In this document: piece by piece, positions 1 through 9,731 of the stretch
Layout of the letters: every line of letters starts with the position of its first letter
How positions within the stretch are numbered: the first letter of the stretch is position 1
Source: Streptomyces termitum
GTDB lineage: Bacteria > Actinomycetota > Actinomycetes > Streptomycetales > Streptomycetaceae
Reading direction: 5' to 3'
Assembly (NCBI RefSeq): GCF_014650175.1
Contig: NZ_BMUL01000017.1
Location: 84,687 to 148,686 of the forward strand
DNA length: 64,000 nt
Made by a program: the position numbers and the translations under genes
The notes under the pieces: model-generated
What the model saw: the letters and a program-made list of their open reading frames with translations, nothing else
What the model was told of the DNA's origin: nothing
Databases searched by the model: none

Positions 1-24
1 GAAGGCGAGACCGCCGCCGTCTGA
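1..24 (+). CDS. 3' end of an unidentified upstream gene (partial)
   Basis: The first seven codons (E-G-E-T-A-A-V) stay open and end in TGA, about 30 bases before the next start. This fits the tail of a plus-strand gene cut by the window edge. The stretch is too short to identify a product or even to prove that it is coding. Confidence 0.3.
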   Translation, partial: EGETAAV

Positions 25-53
25 CGGCCCGCCCGGCCCGTACGCTGCGGGGC

Positions 54-506
54 ATGAGCGATCTTCAGATCCGCCCCGCGGCCCCGGCCGACCTCCCCGC
101 CATCGTCGCGATGCTCGCCGACGACCCGCTCGGCGCCCTGCGCGAGTCCCCCGACGACCTGGCGCCGTACCGCGCCGCCTTCGCCCGGCTCGCCGACGAC
201 CCGAACCAGCGGCTCGTGGTCGCCGAGCGCGGCGGCAAGGTCGTCGGCACACTCCAGCTCACGATCGTCCCCGGCCTCTCCCGGCGCGGCGCCACCCGCT
301 CGATCATCGAGGGGGTGCGCATCCACTCCGAGGAGCGCGGCAGCGGCCTGGGCACCCTGCTCGTCGAGTGGGCCGTCGAGGAGTCCCGCCGCCTGGAGTG
401 CGTGCTGGTCCAGCTGACCTCCGACGCCACCCGCACCGACGCCCACCGCTTCTACGAGCGCCTCGGCTTCGAGGCGAGCCACCTGGGCTTCAAGCGGGCG
501 CTCTGA
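54..506 (+). CDS. GNAT family N-acetyltransferase
   Basis: A 150-residue single-domain GCN5-related acetyltransferase, predicted to move an acetyl group from acetyl-CoA to an amine. The acetyl-CoA binding signature R-G-S-G-L-G lies at residues 95-100. The C-terminal F-Y-E-R-L-G-F motif (133-139), typical of small GNATs, follows. The length is normal for the family. The substrate cannot be read from the sequence. It converges on the serine hydrolase gene, and a large palindrome carrying a parS site lies between the two. Confidence 0.85.
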   Translation: MSDLQIRPAAPADLPAIVAMLADDPLGALRESPDDLAPYRAAFARLADDPNQRLVVAERGGKVVGTLQLTIVPGLSRRGATRSIIEGVRIHSEERGSGLGTLLVEWAVEESRRLECVLVQLTSDATRTDAHRFYERLGFEASHLGFKRAL

Positions 507-527
507 CGCCCCGCCTGGACGACCACA

Positions 528-573
528 CGTCGTGAACGTCCGTGTTTCACGTGAAACACGGACGTTCACGACG
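528..573. repeat. Perfect 46-bp palindrome centred on a parS site
   Basis: Bases 528-550 are the exact reverse complement of 551-573. The central 14 bases (544-557) are a perfect parS. The 18 bases at 556-573 recur directly at 577-594. The element sits between two convergent genes, so besides ParB binding it could fold as a bidirectional terminator. The palindrome is seen directly; the terminator role is inferred. Confidence 0.9.
544..557. promoter_or_regulatory. parS: parS centromere site 1
   Basis: An exact match to the Streptomyces ParB-binding palindrome GTTTCACGTGAAAC, at the centre of the 46-bp palindrome. Confidence 0.92.
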
Positions 574-605
574 GAGACACGGACGTTCACGACGTCAGGT
601 CCGGC

Positions 606-1988
606 TCACAGCCCGCGCCAGCCCGCCTCGTCCACCCCGCCCGGGACCGCGTCCCCGGGCTCGTACGGCTCCCGGGTGAAGACGAAGGAGCCGAGGTCGA
701 GGTGGCTGACGCCGCCGTCCGGACGCCGGACGACCGTCAGCGCCTCCCCCGCGTAGTAGCCGTCCAGCCCGACCCATCCGCCCTCGGGCAGCGCCCGGAA
801 GCGGGCCCTGCGGCCGGTGCCCCGCAGCGGCTCCAGGACCACCCCGCGCTCCGGGCCCACCCGCAGGCCGTACGCGTACGTCCCCCAGTACCAGGGGCCG
901 GTCAGCTCCAGCAGCTCCCGGTCGACCTCGCCCGCCGGCAGCGGGCGCCACGGCTCGGGGAACCGCGGCTCGGCCTCCACCACGGTCCGTACGAGATCGG
1001 CGGCGACGACACCGGTCAGCGGGCCGCTCGTCGCGTTGGCCAGGGCGACGCCCGCCACGCCCTGCTCGACGTCCACCCAGAGTCCGGCCACGAAGCCCGG
1101 CAGCGAACCGCCGTGCCCGATGAGGGAGCCGCCCTCCCCGTACGCGATCTGGAGGCCGAGCCCGTACCCCATCTGCGGGTCGCCCACGGCCGGCGGACCG
1201 GCCGGGACCCGCATCTCGGCGACGGACGCGGCGCTCAGCACCCGGTCGTCACCGGCGGCCAGGAACAGCCCGAAGCGGCAGAGATCGGCCGCCGTCGACC
1301 AGAGCTGCCCGGCCGGGGCCATCACCCCCAGGTGCTCGGAGGGCTCCGGGAGGAGGACGTCGGCCCACGGGTGCACCGCCCAGCCCGAGGCGTGCGGGGC
1401 CACCGGGTCCACCGTCGTACGGCCCATCCCCAGCGGCTCCAGGATCTCGCCGCGCAGCGCCTCCTCCCAGGAGGTCCCGCGCACCGCCTCGACCAGCGAA
1501 CCGAGCAGGGTGTAGCCGGGGTTGGAGTAGTGGAAGCTCCGGCCCGCCGGATGGACCACCGGCTTCTCCCCCAGGACCTCGGGCAGCCCGGGGCGCGTGC
1601 TCCCCGGCGTCCGCTCCCACCAGGGCGAGGGCGTCTCCGCCGCCAGGCCCGTGGTGTGGCCGAGGAGCTGAGCGATCGTCACCTCGCCCACCCCCGTGCC
1701 CGGCAGGTGCTTCTCCAGCGGATCGTCGAGACCGAGCAGCCCCTCGTCCCGCAGCCGCAGGACGAGGACGGCGGTGAACACCTTGGTGATGGATCCGATC
1801 CGGTACTGCGTGTCGGCGTCCGGGACGTGCCCCTCGACGCAACTGCGGGAACCGCTCCAGACCATGGCTCCCCCGCGCGCCACGGCCCCGACGAACGAGG
1901 GCGCGCGGCCCTCGCTCTGGGCGCGGGCCACACGGTGCAGCAGGGAACGCTCGGTGCTGGGCAGCAGGGCTTCGAAGTCTGAGGTCAT
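606..1988 (-). CDS. Serine hydrolase, class C beta-lactamase / DD-peptidase family
   Basis: A 460-residue protein with the three landmarks of the beta-lactamase/penicillin-binding fold: S-I-T-K with nucleophile Ser66 (66-69), Y-S-N (154-156) and H-G-G (292-294). A further C-terminal domain of about 130 residues follows, as in many actinobacterial serine hydrolases. No convincing signal peptide is seen, so the enzyme may be cytoplasmic. It could act on peptides, esters or beta-lactams. The ATG at 1988 overlaps the stop of the upstream MFS gene (ATGA), so the two are probably translationally coupled. Confidence 0.85.
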   Translation of the reverse strand: MTSDFEALLPSTERSLLHRVARAQSEGRAPSFVGAVARGGAMVWSGSRSCVEGHVPDADTQYRIGSITKVFTAVLVLRLRDEGLLGLDDPLEKHLPGTGVGEVTIAQLLGHTTGLAAETPSPWWERTPGSTRPGLPEVLGEKPVVHPAGRSFHYSNPGYTLLGSLVEAVRGTSWEEALRGEILEPLGMGRTTVDPVAPHASGWAVHPWADVLLPEPSEHLGVMAPAGQLWSTAADLCRFGLFLAAGDDRVLSAASVAEMRVPAGPPAVGDPQMGYGLGLQIAYGEGGSLIGHGGSLPGFVAGLWVDVEQGVAGVALANATSGPLTGVVAADLVRTVVEAEPRFPEPWRPLPAGEVDRELLELTGPWYWGTYAYGLRVGPERGVVLEPLRGTGRRARFRALPEGGWVGLDGYYAGEALTVVRRPDGGVSHLDLGSFVFTREPYEPGDAVPGGVDEAGWRGL

Positions 1989-3220
1989 GCCCCGATCATG
2001 CCGCGCGGGCCGCTCCGGTCCCGCCGAATATCCGCCGCCCCGGCCCCGCCCGGCGCGCGGCCGGGGCCCCGCGGGACGTACCGGTCCAGCGCCCACACGG
2101 CCAGCGCGCACAGCGCGAAGCCCGCGCCAAGGAGGCTGGAGCCCGCCCAGCCCCAGGAGGCGAAGACGGCGGTGGTCGCGGCCGCCCCGAGGGCGGAGCC
2201 GAGCGAGTAGAAGAGCATGTAGCCGCCGATGACACCGCTCGTGCGCTCCGGACGGGCGGCGGTGAGCCGGTGCTGGTTGCCGACGTGGACGGCCTGGACC
2301 GCGAAGTCGAGGAGCACGATGCCTGCCGCGAGGAGCCAGAGCGCCCAGGACAGCCGGGCGATCGCCACCCAGGAGACGACCAGCAGGACGAGCGCGAGAC
2401 CGGTGACCGGGGCGGCCCGCCCCGCGTCCGCCCACCGGCCCGCGCGGGCCGCCCCGAGGGCACCGGCGAGCCCGGCGACGCCGAACAGGCCGATCTGGCT
2501 CTCGTTCAGCTCCCAGGGCGCGTCCGCCAGCGGCAGTGAGAGCCCGCTCCACAGCGTCCCGAACGAGGCGAAGAGGAAGAACGCGACGAGCCCGTGCGTC
2601 AGCAGGAGGCGCCCGCGGAACAGCCCGCCGAACGAGGCGAGGACCCGCCCGTACCCCCCGGTCCTCCTGCGCCCCTCCGGCGGGAGGACGGTGAGGACGA
2701 GGGCGGCGAGTCCGAGCGACAGCGCCGCCAGCACCGCGTACACGCTCCGCCAGCCCCACGCCTCGGCGAGCGCCCCGGCGACGACCCGCGCGCCCAGAAT
2801 GCCGACGACGACGCCCGAGGTCACGACCCCGATGGCCCGGCCGCGCTCGGCGGGCGGCGAGACCGAGGCGGCGTAGGCCACCGCAGTCTGCACGACGACC
2901 GCGAGCAGTCCGGTGACGGCGAGCCCCGCGAGCGCCGTCCACACGGTGGCGGCCGCGGCCGTCACGCCCAGGGCGACCGCACCGGCCGCGAGGTGGACGG
3001 CCAGGAGCCGGCGCCGGTCGGCGACCACGTCGCCCAGCGGGACCAGCAGCACCAGCCCCACCAGGTAGCCGACCTGGCCGGTCGCGACGATCCACCCGGC
3101 CCGCGCCGCCGGGAGGCCGAGCTCCCGCCCCATCGGCTCCAGGACCGGCTGCGCGGCGTAGACCCCCGCCACGGCGACGCCGCACACCACGGCGAGCAGG
3201 ACCCTCCGTGTTCCGTCCAT
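1985..3220 (-). CDS. MFS transporter
   Basis: A 411-residue membrane protein with about 12 hydrophobic segments. The loop between helices 2 and 3 contains the MFS-type sequence V-P-L-G-D-V-V-A-D-R-R-R, which supports a major facilitator exporter. ATG 3220 was chosen over a start 11 codons upstream because the upstream codons run into the shared divergent promoter region. It is coupled to the downstream serine hydrolase by a 4-base overlap and is divergent from an HxlR regulator, a common arrangement for a regulated drug exporter. The substrate is unknown. Confidence 0.85.
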   Translation of the reverse strand: MDGTRRVLLAVVCGVAVAGVYAAQPVLEPMGRELGLPAARAGWIVATGQVGYLVGLVLLVPLGDVVADRRRLLAVHLAAGAVALGVTAAAATVWTALAGLAVTGLLAVVVQTAVAYAASVSPPAERGRAIGVVTSGVVVGILGARVVAGALAEAWGWRSVYAVLAALSLGLAALVLTVLPPEGRRRTGGYGRVLASFGGLFRGRLLLTHGLVAFFLFASFGTLWSGLSLPLADAPWELNESQIGLFGVAGLAGALGAARAGRWADAGRAAPVTGLALVLLVVSWVAIARLSWALWLLAAGIVLLDFAVQAVHVGNQHRLTAARPERTSGVIGGYMLFYSLGSALGAAATTAVFASWGWAGSSLLGAGFALCALAVWALDRYVPRGPGRAPGGAGAADIRRDRSGPRGMIGA

Positions 3221-3306
3221 CGCACCCCAACCCCAATCGGTAGCAGATTGCAACCGTTTTGACGGTAGGGCATGCTGGTTTCACTTCGCAACTCATCGGA
3301 GGTGTC

Positions 3307-3768
3307 ATGCCGCGCGCCACCGCGCCCGCCGCGCAGCCGGACTGGACCGACCCCGACTGTCCCGTCGCCCGCGCGCTCGACCTCGTCGGCGACCGGTGGA
3401 GCCTGCTCGTCGTCCGCGACGCGATGGACGGCGCCCGCGCCTTCACCGAGTTCCAGCGGCGCACCGGCATCGCCCGCAACATCCTCACCGAGCGCCTCCG
3501 CCGGCTCACCGCCCACGGCGTCCTCACCCAGCGCACCGCGCCCTCCGGCCGCCGTCAGGAGTACGTGCTCACCGACGCCGGCCGCGACCTCTTCTCGGTC
3601 GTCCTCACCCTGCGGCAGTGGGGCGAGCGCCACGCCTTCGCCCCCGGCGAGGAGCACTCCGTCCTCGTCGACGCGCACGGCGCCCCGGTCCCGGAACTCA
3701 CCCCGTCCGCCCCCGACGGAACCCCCCTGGGCCCCGACACCACCCACGTCGTGAAACGCACTCCGTGA
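3307..3768 (+). CDS. HxlR family winged-helix transcriptional regulator
   Basis: A 153-residue HxlR-type regulator. The N-terminal block D-P-D-C-P-V-A-R-A-L-D-L-V-G-D-R-W holds the conserved Cys18 and the first helix. The recognition region T-G-I-A-R-N-I-L-T-E-R-L-R-R-L follows. ATG 3307 has GGAGGTGTC directly upstream, which decides the start. The 86-base divergent gap to the MFS gene suggests that it controls that operon. The conserved cysteine makes electrophile or redox sensing possible, but this is inferred. Confidence 0.88.
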   Translation: MPRATAPAAQPDWTDPDCPVARALDLVGDRWSLLVVRDAMDGARAFTEFQRRTGIARNILTERLRRLTAHGVLTQRTAPSGRRQEYVLTDAGRDLFSVVLTLRQWGERHAFAPGEEHSVLVDAHGAPVPELTPSAPDGTPLGPDTTHVVKRTP

Positions 3769-3789
3769 GCCGCCGGGCCGGAGGTCCGG

Positions 3790-5292
<1,503 letters not shown>

Positions 5293-5716
5293 CAAGCCAC
5301 CTCCTCCCGTCCGCTCCGCGGACCTCGCCGTGCCACTCTTTCTCACACGACTGCGTTGTTCAAAGAAGGGCTGGGGGACCTCTTTTGGCGCGTCGGGCGC
5401 CGGTCCACGGTAGGCGCGTCGGGGCCTCCAGCCAATCCGGTTATCCACAGGCCCTGTGGGTGAAGGCCCAGATGCTGTGGAGAACTCCCCGCATCCTGTG
5501 CACGGACCGGGGGACAGCCCTGTGGACAAACTCATACGACTCTCCACACCACCATGCTGACCTGCGGTTTTTCCATCCACGGGCTGTGGGGGAGAAAAAC
5601 TTTTCCGCCTGAGCCACGATCAGAACAAACAACCCACACCCGGAGCCGCATCCCGCTCGGAAGTAAGGATCAGTAGCCCATTGCATGGCTTACCTGTGGA
5701 CGATTAGATTGACCTC
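5293..5716. promoter_or_regulatory. dnaB/MATE divergent region with DnaA-box-like cluster
   Basis: A 424-base gap between divergent genes with unusually low GC in its centre. It contains TTATCCACA (5441-5449), TGTGGAGAA (5476-5484), TGTGGACAA (5521-5529, reverse complement of TTGTCCACA) and TGTGGACGA (5695-5703), plus weaker TCCAC copies. These match the DnaA-box pattern of the origin. It probably also carries the dnaB and MATE promoters, which I could not place. Confidence 0.65.
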
Positions 5717-7054
5717 ATGACCCAGGCCCCCGCGCGCTCCAAGGCCGCTCTGCGCCGGCACGACCGCGAGATCCTCTCGCTCGCCCTCCCGGCCTTCGGC
5801 GCGCTCGTCGCCGAGCCGCTCTTCCTCATGGTGGACAGTGCCATCATCGGGCACCTCGGCACCCCCCAGCTCGCGGGCCTCGCCATCGCCGGCGCCCTGC
5901 TCTCCACCGCCGTCAGCGTCTTCGTCTTCCTCGCCTACGCCACCACCGCGGCCGTCGCCCGACGGGTCGGCTCGGGCGACCTGCCCGCCGCCCTCCGGCA
6001 GGGCATCGACGGCATCTGGCTCGCCCTCCTCCTCGGCGCCGGCGTCGTCGCCGTCACCCTGCCCGCCGCCCGGTGGCTGGTCGAGGTCTTCGGCGCCTCC
6101 CCGACCGCGGCCCCCTACGCCACCACCTACCTGCGGATCTCCCTGCTCGGCATCCCCGCCATGCTGATCGTGCTGGCCGCCACCGGCGTGCTGCGCGGCC
6201 TCCAGGACACCCGGACCCCGCTCTATGTGGCGGTCGGCGGCTTCGCGGTCAACGGCGCCCTCAACCTCGGCCTGGTCTACGGCGCCGGACTCGGCATCGC
6301 GGGCTCCGCCTGGGGCACCGTCATCGCCCAGTGCGGCATGGCCGTCGCGTACCTCGTCGTGGTCGTCCGGGGCGCCCGCCGCCACGGCACCTCGCTCCGG
6401 CCGGACGCCGCCGGCATCCGGGCCTCCGCCCAGGCCGGCGCCCCGCTGCTGGTCCGTACGCTCTCGCTCCGCGCCGTCCTGATGATCGCCACCGCCGTCG
6501 CGGCCCGGCTCGGCGACACGGACGTCGCCGCCCACCAGATCATCCTCTCCCTGTGGAGCCTGATGGCCTTCGCCCTGGACGCCATCGCCATCGCCGGCCA
6601 GGCCATCATCGGCCGCTACCTCGGCGCCGACGACGCGGAGGGCGCCCGCCAGGTCTGCCGCCGGATGGTCCAGTGGGGCGTGGTCTCCGGAGTGGTCCTG
6701 GGCCTCCTCCTCGTCCTGGCCCGCCCCCTCTTCGTGCCGCTGTTCACCAGTGACGCGGCCGTCCAGGACACCCTGCTGCCCGCCCTGCTGGTCATGGCCC
6801 TCTCCCAGCCGGTCTCCGGCGTCGTCTTCGTCCTCGACGGCGTCCTCATGGGCGCGGGCGACGGCCCCTACCTCGCCTGGGCGATGCTGCTCACCCTGCT
6901 CGTCTTCGCCCCGGTCGCCCTGCTGGTGCCCGTGCTCGGCGGCGGTCTGACCGCGCTGTGGTGGGCGATGACGCTGATGATGACGGTCCGCATGGGCACG
7001 CTCTGGTTCCGGATGCGCTCCGGCCGCTGGATCGTGACGGGCGCCACCCGCTGA
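5717..7054 (+). CDS. MATE family efflux transporter (DinF-like)
   Basis: A 445-residue membrane protein with about 12 hydrophobic segments and two-fold MATE repeats. The first repeat includes A-L-P-A-F-G-A-L-V-A-E-P-L-F-L-M-V-D and G-H-L-G-T-P-Q-L-A-G-L. These are hallmarks of the DinF branch of multidrug and toxin extruders, which use Na+ or H+ gradients. The length is normal. It is a single-gene unit divergent from dnaB, and two parS sites follow. The substrate is unknown. Confidence 0.9.
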   Translation: MTQAPARSKAALRRHDREILSLALPAFGALVAEPLFLMVDSAIIGHLGTPQLAGLAIAGALLSTAVSVFVFLAYATTAAVARRVGSGDLPAALRQGIDGIWLALLLGAGVVAVTLPAARWLVEVFGASPTAAPYATTYLRISLLGIPAMLIVLAATGVLRGLQDTRTPLYVAVGGFAVNGALNLGLVYGAGLGIAGSAWGTVIAQCGMAVAYLVVVVRGARRHGTSLRPDAAGIRASAQAGAPLLVRTLSLRAVLMIATAVAARLGDTDVAAHQIILSLWSLMAFALDAIAIAGQAIIGRYLGADDAEGARQVCRRMVQWGVVSGVVLGLLLVLARPLFVPLFTSDAAVQDTLLPALLVMALSQPVSGVVFVLDGVLMGAGDGPYLAWAMLLTLLVFAPVALLVPVLGGGLTALWWAMTLMMTVRMGTLWFRMRSGRWIVTGATR

Positions 7055-7084
7055 CGGAGCCGTCGTGCCGACGGACGGACCGTC

Positions 7085-7098
7085 GTTTCACGTGAAAC
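7085..7098. promoter_or_regulatory. parS: parS centromere site 2
   Basis: A perfect GTTTCACGTGAAAC in the gap between the MATE gene and rplI, 47 bases (start to start) from site 3. Confidence 0.92.
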
Positions 7099-7131
7099 AC
7101 GCACAAGACTCGTCATGATCCCCAAAGCGGC

Positions 7132-7145
7132 GTTTCACGTGAAAC
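7132..7145. promoter_or_regulatory. parS: parS centromere site 3
   Basis: A perfect GTTTCACGTGAAAC, with one extra paired base on each side, directly next to the rplI-side terminator hairpin. Confidence 0.92.
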
Positions 7146-7148
7146 GGC

Positions 7149-7184
7149 GGAAGGGCCGCACCCCTCGCGGGATGCGGCCCTTCC
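7149..7184 (-). terminator. Terminator of the rpsF-ssb-rpsR-rplI operon
   Basis: The 12-base arms GGAAGGGCCGCA (7149-7160) and TGCGGCCCTTCC (7173-7184) form a perfect stem with a 12-base loop just downstream of rplI. A GC-rich stem without a long U tail is usual in Streptomyces. Confidence 0.75.
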
Positions 7185-7217
7185 TCTCTGCTGAGCGCAG
7201 AAGCACCGAGAACGGCG

Positions 7218-7664
7218 TTACGCGGCGACGACCTCGACGCCGAGCTTCGCGGCGACCTCGGGGTGCAGACGCACGAGCACCTGGTGCGAGCCCAGGGTCT
7301 TGATCGGCGAACCGAGCTCGACACGACGCTTGTCGACCTCGGGACCACCGGCGGTCTTGATCGCCGTGGCGACGTCGGCCGGGGTCACAGAGCCGAAGAG
7401 ACGACCGGCGTCGCCGGAGCGAACGGCCAGGCGCACCTTCGTGCCCTCGAGCTTGGCCTTGATCTCGTTGGCCTGCTCGATGGTCGCGATCTCGTGGATC
7501 TTGCGGGCGCGGCGGATCTGCGCCACGTCCTTCTCGCCACCCTTGGTCCAGCGGATCGCGAAACCGCGCGGGACCAGGTAGTTGCGAGCGTAGCCGTCCT
7601 TGACCTCGACGACGTCGCCGGCCGCACCGAGGCCGGAGACTTCCTGGGTGAGGATGATCTTCAT
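7218..7664 (-). CDS. rplI: 50S ribosomal protein bL9
   Basis: A 148-residue bL9. The N-terminal rRNA-binding domain starts M-K-I-I-L-T-Q-E-V-S-G-L-G and includes the conserved G-Y-A-R-N-Y-L-V-P-R-G-F-A segment. It is joined by a long helix to the C-terminal domain. It is the last gene of the rpsF-ssb-rpsR-rplI operon, 18 bases after rpsR, and is followed by a strong hairpin. The length is standard. Confidence 0.98.
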   Translation of the reverse strand: MKIILTQEVSGLGAAGDVVEVKDGYARNYLVPRGFAIRWTKGGEKDVAQIRRARKIHEIATIEQANEIKAKLEGTKVRLAVRSGDAGRLFGSVTPADVATAIKTAGGPEVDKRRVELGSPIKTLGSHQVLVRLHPEVAAKLGVEVVAA

Positions 7665-7682
7665 TAGTCGGTCACCCTTCCC

Positions 7683-7919
7683 TTATCGCGCGGTGGACGT
7701 GTAGGGCAGCAGCGCCATCTCACGGCTGTTCTTCACGGCCGTGGCGACGTCACGCTGGTGCTGAGTGCAGTTGCCGGTCACGCGGCGGGCACGGATCTTG
7801 CCACGGTCGGAAATGAACTTCCGCAGCATGTTCGTGTCCTTGTAGTCCACGTACGCGGTCTTGTCCTTGCAGAACGCGCAGACCTTCTTCTTAGGCTTGC
7901 GCACAGGCGGCTTCGCCAT
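7683..7919 (-). CDS. rpsR: 30S ribosomal protein bS18
   Basis: A 78-residue bS18. It begins M-A-K-P-P-V-R-K-P-K-K-K-V-C and contains C-A-F-C-K-D-K, then Y-K-D-T-N-M-L-R-K-F-I-S-D-R-G-K-I. The Cys pattern near the N-terminus resembles zinc-binding (C+) ribosomal-protein paralogues, and some actinobacteria also carry Cys-less S18 paralogues. It pairs with bS6 on the platform of the small subunit. It lies between ssb and rplI in the usual operon. Confidence 0.97.
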   Translation of the reverse strand: MAKPPVRKPKKKVCAFCKDKTAYVDYKDTNMLRKFISDRGKIRARRVTGNCTQHQRDVATAVKNSREMALLPYTSTAR

Positions 7920-7997
7920 GGTGTTTCTCCTGTGTGATCAAGAAGTGGGGGATACGAGCCCTCTTCCGGGCCGCTTCCGGGAGTACCGGAAGGGGTC

Positions 7998-8591
7998 CTA
8001 GAAGGGGGGCTCGTCCGAGTAGCCGCCGCCGCCGGAGTTTCCACCCCAGCCGCCTCCGCCGCCGCCCTGCTGGCCGCCGCCGGAGGAGCCGCCGGTCGCC
8101 CAGGGGTCGTCGGCGGGAGCGCCGCCGCCCTGCTGCTGGCCGCCGCCGGAGTTTCCACCCCAGCCACCGCCGCCGCCACCCTGCTGGCCGCCGCCACCGC
8201 CGCCGTAACCGCCCTGGCCACCGCGACCGGTGGTCTTGGTGACCTTGGCCGTGGCGTTCTTGAGGCTGGGGCCGACTTCCTCGACGTCCAGCTCGAAGAC
8301 CGTGCGCTTGACGCCCTCGCGGTCCTCGTAGGACCGCTGCTTCAGCCGGCCCTGCACGACGACGCGCATGCCCCGCTGAAGGGACTCGGCGACGTTCTCC
8401 GCCGCCTGACGCCAGACCGAGCAGGTCAGGAAGAGGCTCTCGCCGTCCTTCCACTCGTTCGTCTGGCGGTCGAAGGTGCGGGGAGTGGACGCGACGCGGA
8501 ACTTCGCGACCGCCGCACCGGACGGGGTGAAGCGCAGCTCGGGGTCGTCGACGAGATTGCCGACGACCGTGATGACGGTCTCGCCTGCCAT
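7998..8591 (-). CDS. ssb: Single-stranded DNA-binding protein SSB
   Basis: A 197-residue SSB. The OB-fold (residues 1-115) begins M-A-G-E-T-V-I-T-V-V-G-N-L-V-D-D-P-E-L-R. It is followed by a very Gly-rich linker with repeated G-G-G-W-G-G-N-S-G-G-G blocks and the acidic C-terminal tip D-E-P-P-F that recruits partner proteins. The DNA repeats behind the linker (about 8020-8215) could be recombination-prone. The gene sits between rpsF and rpsR, the standard arrangement for the housekeeping SsbA of actinobacteria. Confidence 0.97.
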   Translation of the reverse strand: MAGETVITVVGNLVDDPELRFTPSGAAVAKFRVASTPRTFDRQTNEWKDGESLFLTCSVWRQAAENVAESLQRGMRVVVQGRLKQRSYEDREGVKRTVFELDVEEVGPSLKNATAKVTKTTGRGGQGGYGGGGGGQQGGGGGGWGGNSGGGQQQGGGAPADDPWATGGSSGGGQQGGGGGGWGGNSGGGGYSDEPPF

Positions 8592-8657
8592 GGGTGAACC
8601 TCTCGGCGTTGCTTCTGGCTGCTTGCTACTCGGACCCGATTACCTCTGAGCGGAAGC

Positions 8658-8948
8658 TCAGTGGGTCTCGGGGCGGAGGACCTTGGTCCGGAGGACCGAC
8701 TCGTTCAGGTTCATCTGGCGGTCGAGCTCCTTGACGACCGCAGGCTCGGCCTGCAGGTCGATGACCGAGTAGATGCCCTCGGGCTTCTTCTTGATCTCGT
8801 ACGAGAGACGACGACGGCCCCAGGTGTCGACCTTCTCGACCTTTCCGTTGCCCTCACGGACGACGGAGAGGAAGTTCTCGATCAGGGGGGCGACAGCGCG
8901 CTCCTCCAGATCGGGGTCGAGGATGACCATCACCTCGTAGTGACGCAT
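8658..8948 (-). CDS. rpsF: 30S ribosomal protein bS6
   Basis: A 96-residue bS6 beginning M-R-H-Y-E-V-M-V-I-L-D-P-D, with the conserved W-G-R-R-R-L-S-Y-E-I-K-K segment. Its length is normal. ATG 8948 is preceded on the minus strand by GGAGGTGG. It is the first gene of the rpsF-ssb-rpsR-rplI operon. A short hairpin just upstream may belong to its leader. Confidence 0.98.
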   Translation of the reverse strand: MRHYEVMVILDPDLEERAVAPLIENFLSVVREGNGKVEKVDTWGRRRLSYEIKKKPEGIYSVIDLQAEPAVVKELDRQMNLNESVLRTKVLRPETH

Positions 8949-8976
8949 GTGGAACCCACCTCCTTTGGACTCAGCG

Positions 8977-8995
8977 GCCACGGTCGTTCCGTGGC
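8977..8995 (-). promoter_or_regulatory. Hairpin in the rpsF leader (possible S6:S18 leader element)
   Basis: The 7-base arms GCCACGG and CCGTGGC with a 5-base loop lie about 30 bases upstream of the rpsF start. S6:S18 autoregulatory leaders of other bacteria use a hairpin with an exposed CCG. Here CCG occurs at the stem edge, so the assignment is weak. Confidence 0.3.
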
Positions 8996-9233
8996 AGGAG
9001 GGTCGTGATGCGTGAGCGACGGTATCGGCGACCACCGACAACCGGCCCCGGCGAACGGGACGGGCAGGCGGTCCCCCGGAAGGACCAGGGCAGACACCGG
9101 CGCAGACCGTACAGAGTACCCGCACATCGCCCTGCGGTTGAAATCCGGTGGGCAGGGGACGCAATCTGTACACAACGGACGTCGGCGGCGCTAAGATGCG
9201 CCGCCTCCCGGACGGCACGCCAGGAGGTGCCCC

Positions 9234-9548
9234 ATGGCACAGGCAATGCGACCCGACCCCGGCCACTCCCTCTTCGCCACCGACGGCAAACCGCACCCCC
9301 TCCAGGACACGCTGCTCGCCGTGACGCTGGTCCTCGGCATCCTCTCCTTCGTCACCGCGCAGTTCCACAACCTGCACCTGCTCAGCTCCTGGGCGGGCCT
9401 GATCGGCATCCTGACCGGGGGATACGCCCAGTTCATCTCGGTGACGACCCGCGAGCGCTTCTTCACGATCCTGGGGCTCGGCCTGTCCGCCGTGGGCTTC
9501 TTCCTCGGCATGGCGCACGGCGGCCTCTTCGGCGGCGTGATCGGCTGA
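9234..9548 (+). CDS. Small membrane protein of unknown function
   Basis: A 104-residue protein with three hydrophobic segments at about 26-43, 49-67 and 76-98. The sequence between them includes A-Q-F-H-N-L-H-L-L-S-S-W and Q-F-I-S-V-T-T-R-E-R-F-F. AGGAGGTGCCCC directly before ATG 9234 is a strong ribosome binding site, so the gene is very likely real. I do not recognise a named family. It stands between the rpsF operon and femX, and all its neighbours serve translation or the cell wall. Confidence 0.8.
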   Translation: MAQAMRPDPGHSLFATDGKPHPLQDTLLAVTLVLGILSFVTAQFHNLHLLSSWAGLIGILTGGYAQFISVTTRERFFTILGLGLSAVGFFLGMAHGGLFGGVIG

Positions 9549-9731
9549 CGGAGGCGCCGCGACCGGCCGGTCCGCACCCCCGCGACCGGCCGGCCCGCGC
9601 CTCCGTGACCGGCTGACACGCACGTCACGGGCCCACACACCCATTCGGGGCGCGCCCCGGTCGCAGTAGGCTTCGGCGCGAGAGCCGGAGCCCCTGACCG
9701 ATGGGGACACACCTGCCGAGGAGCGCCCCGC

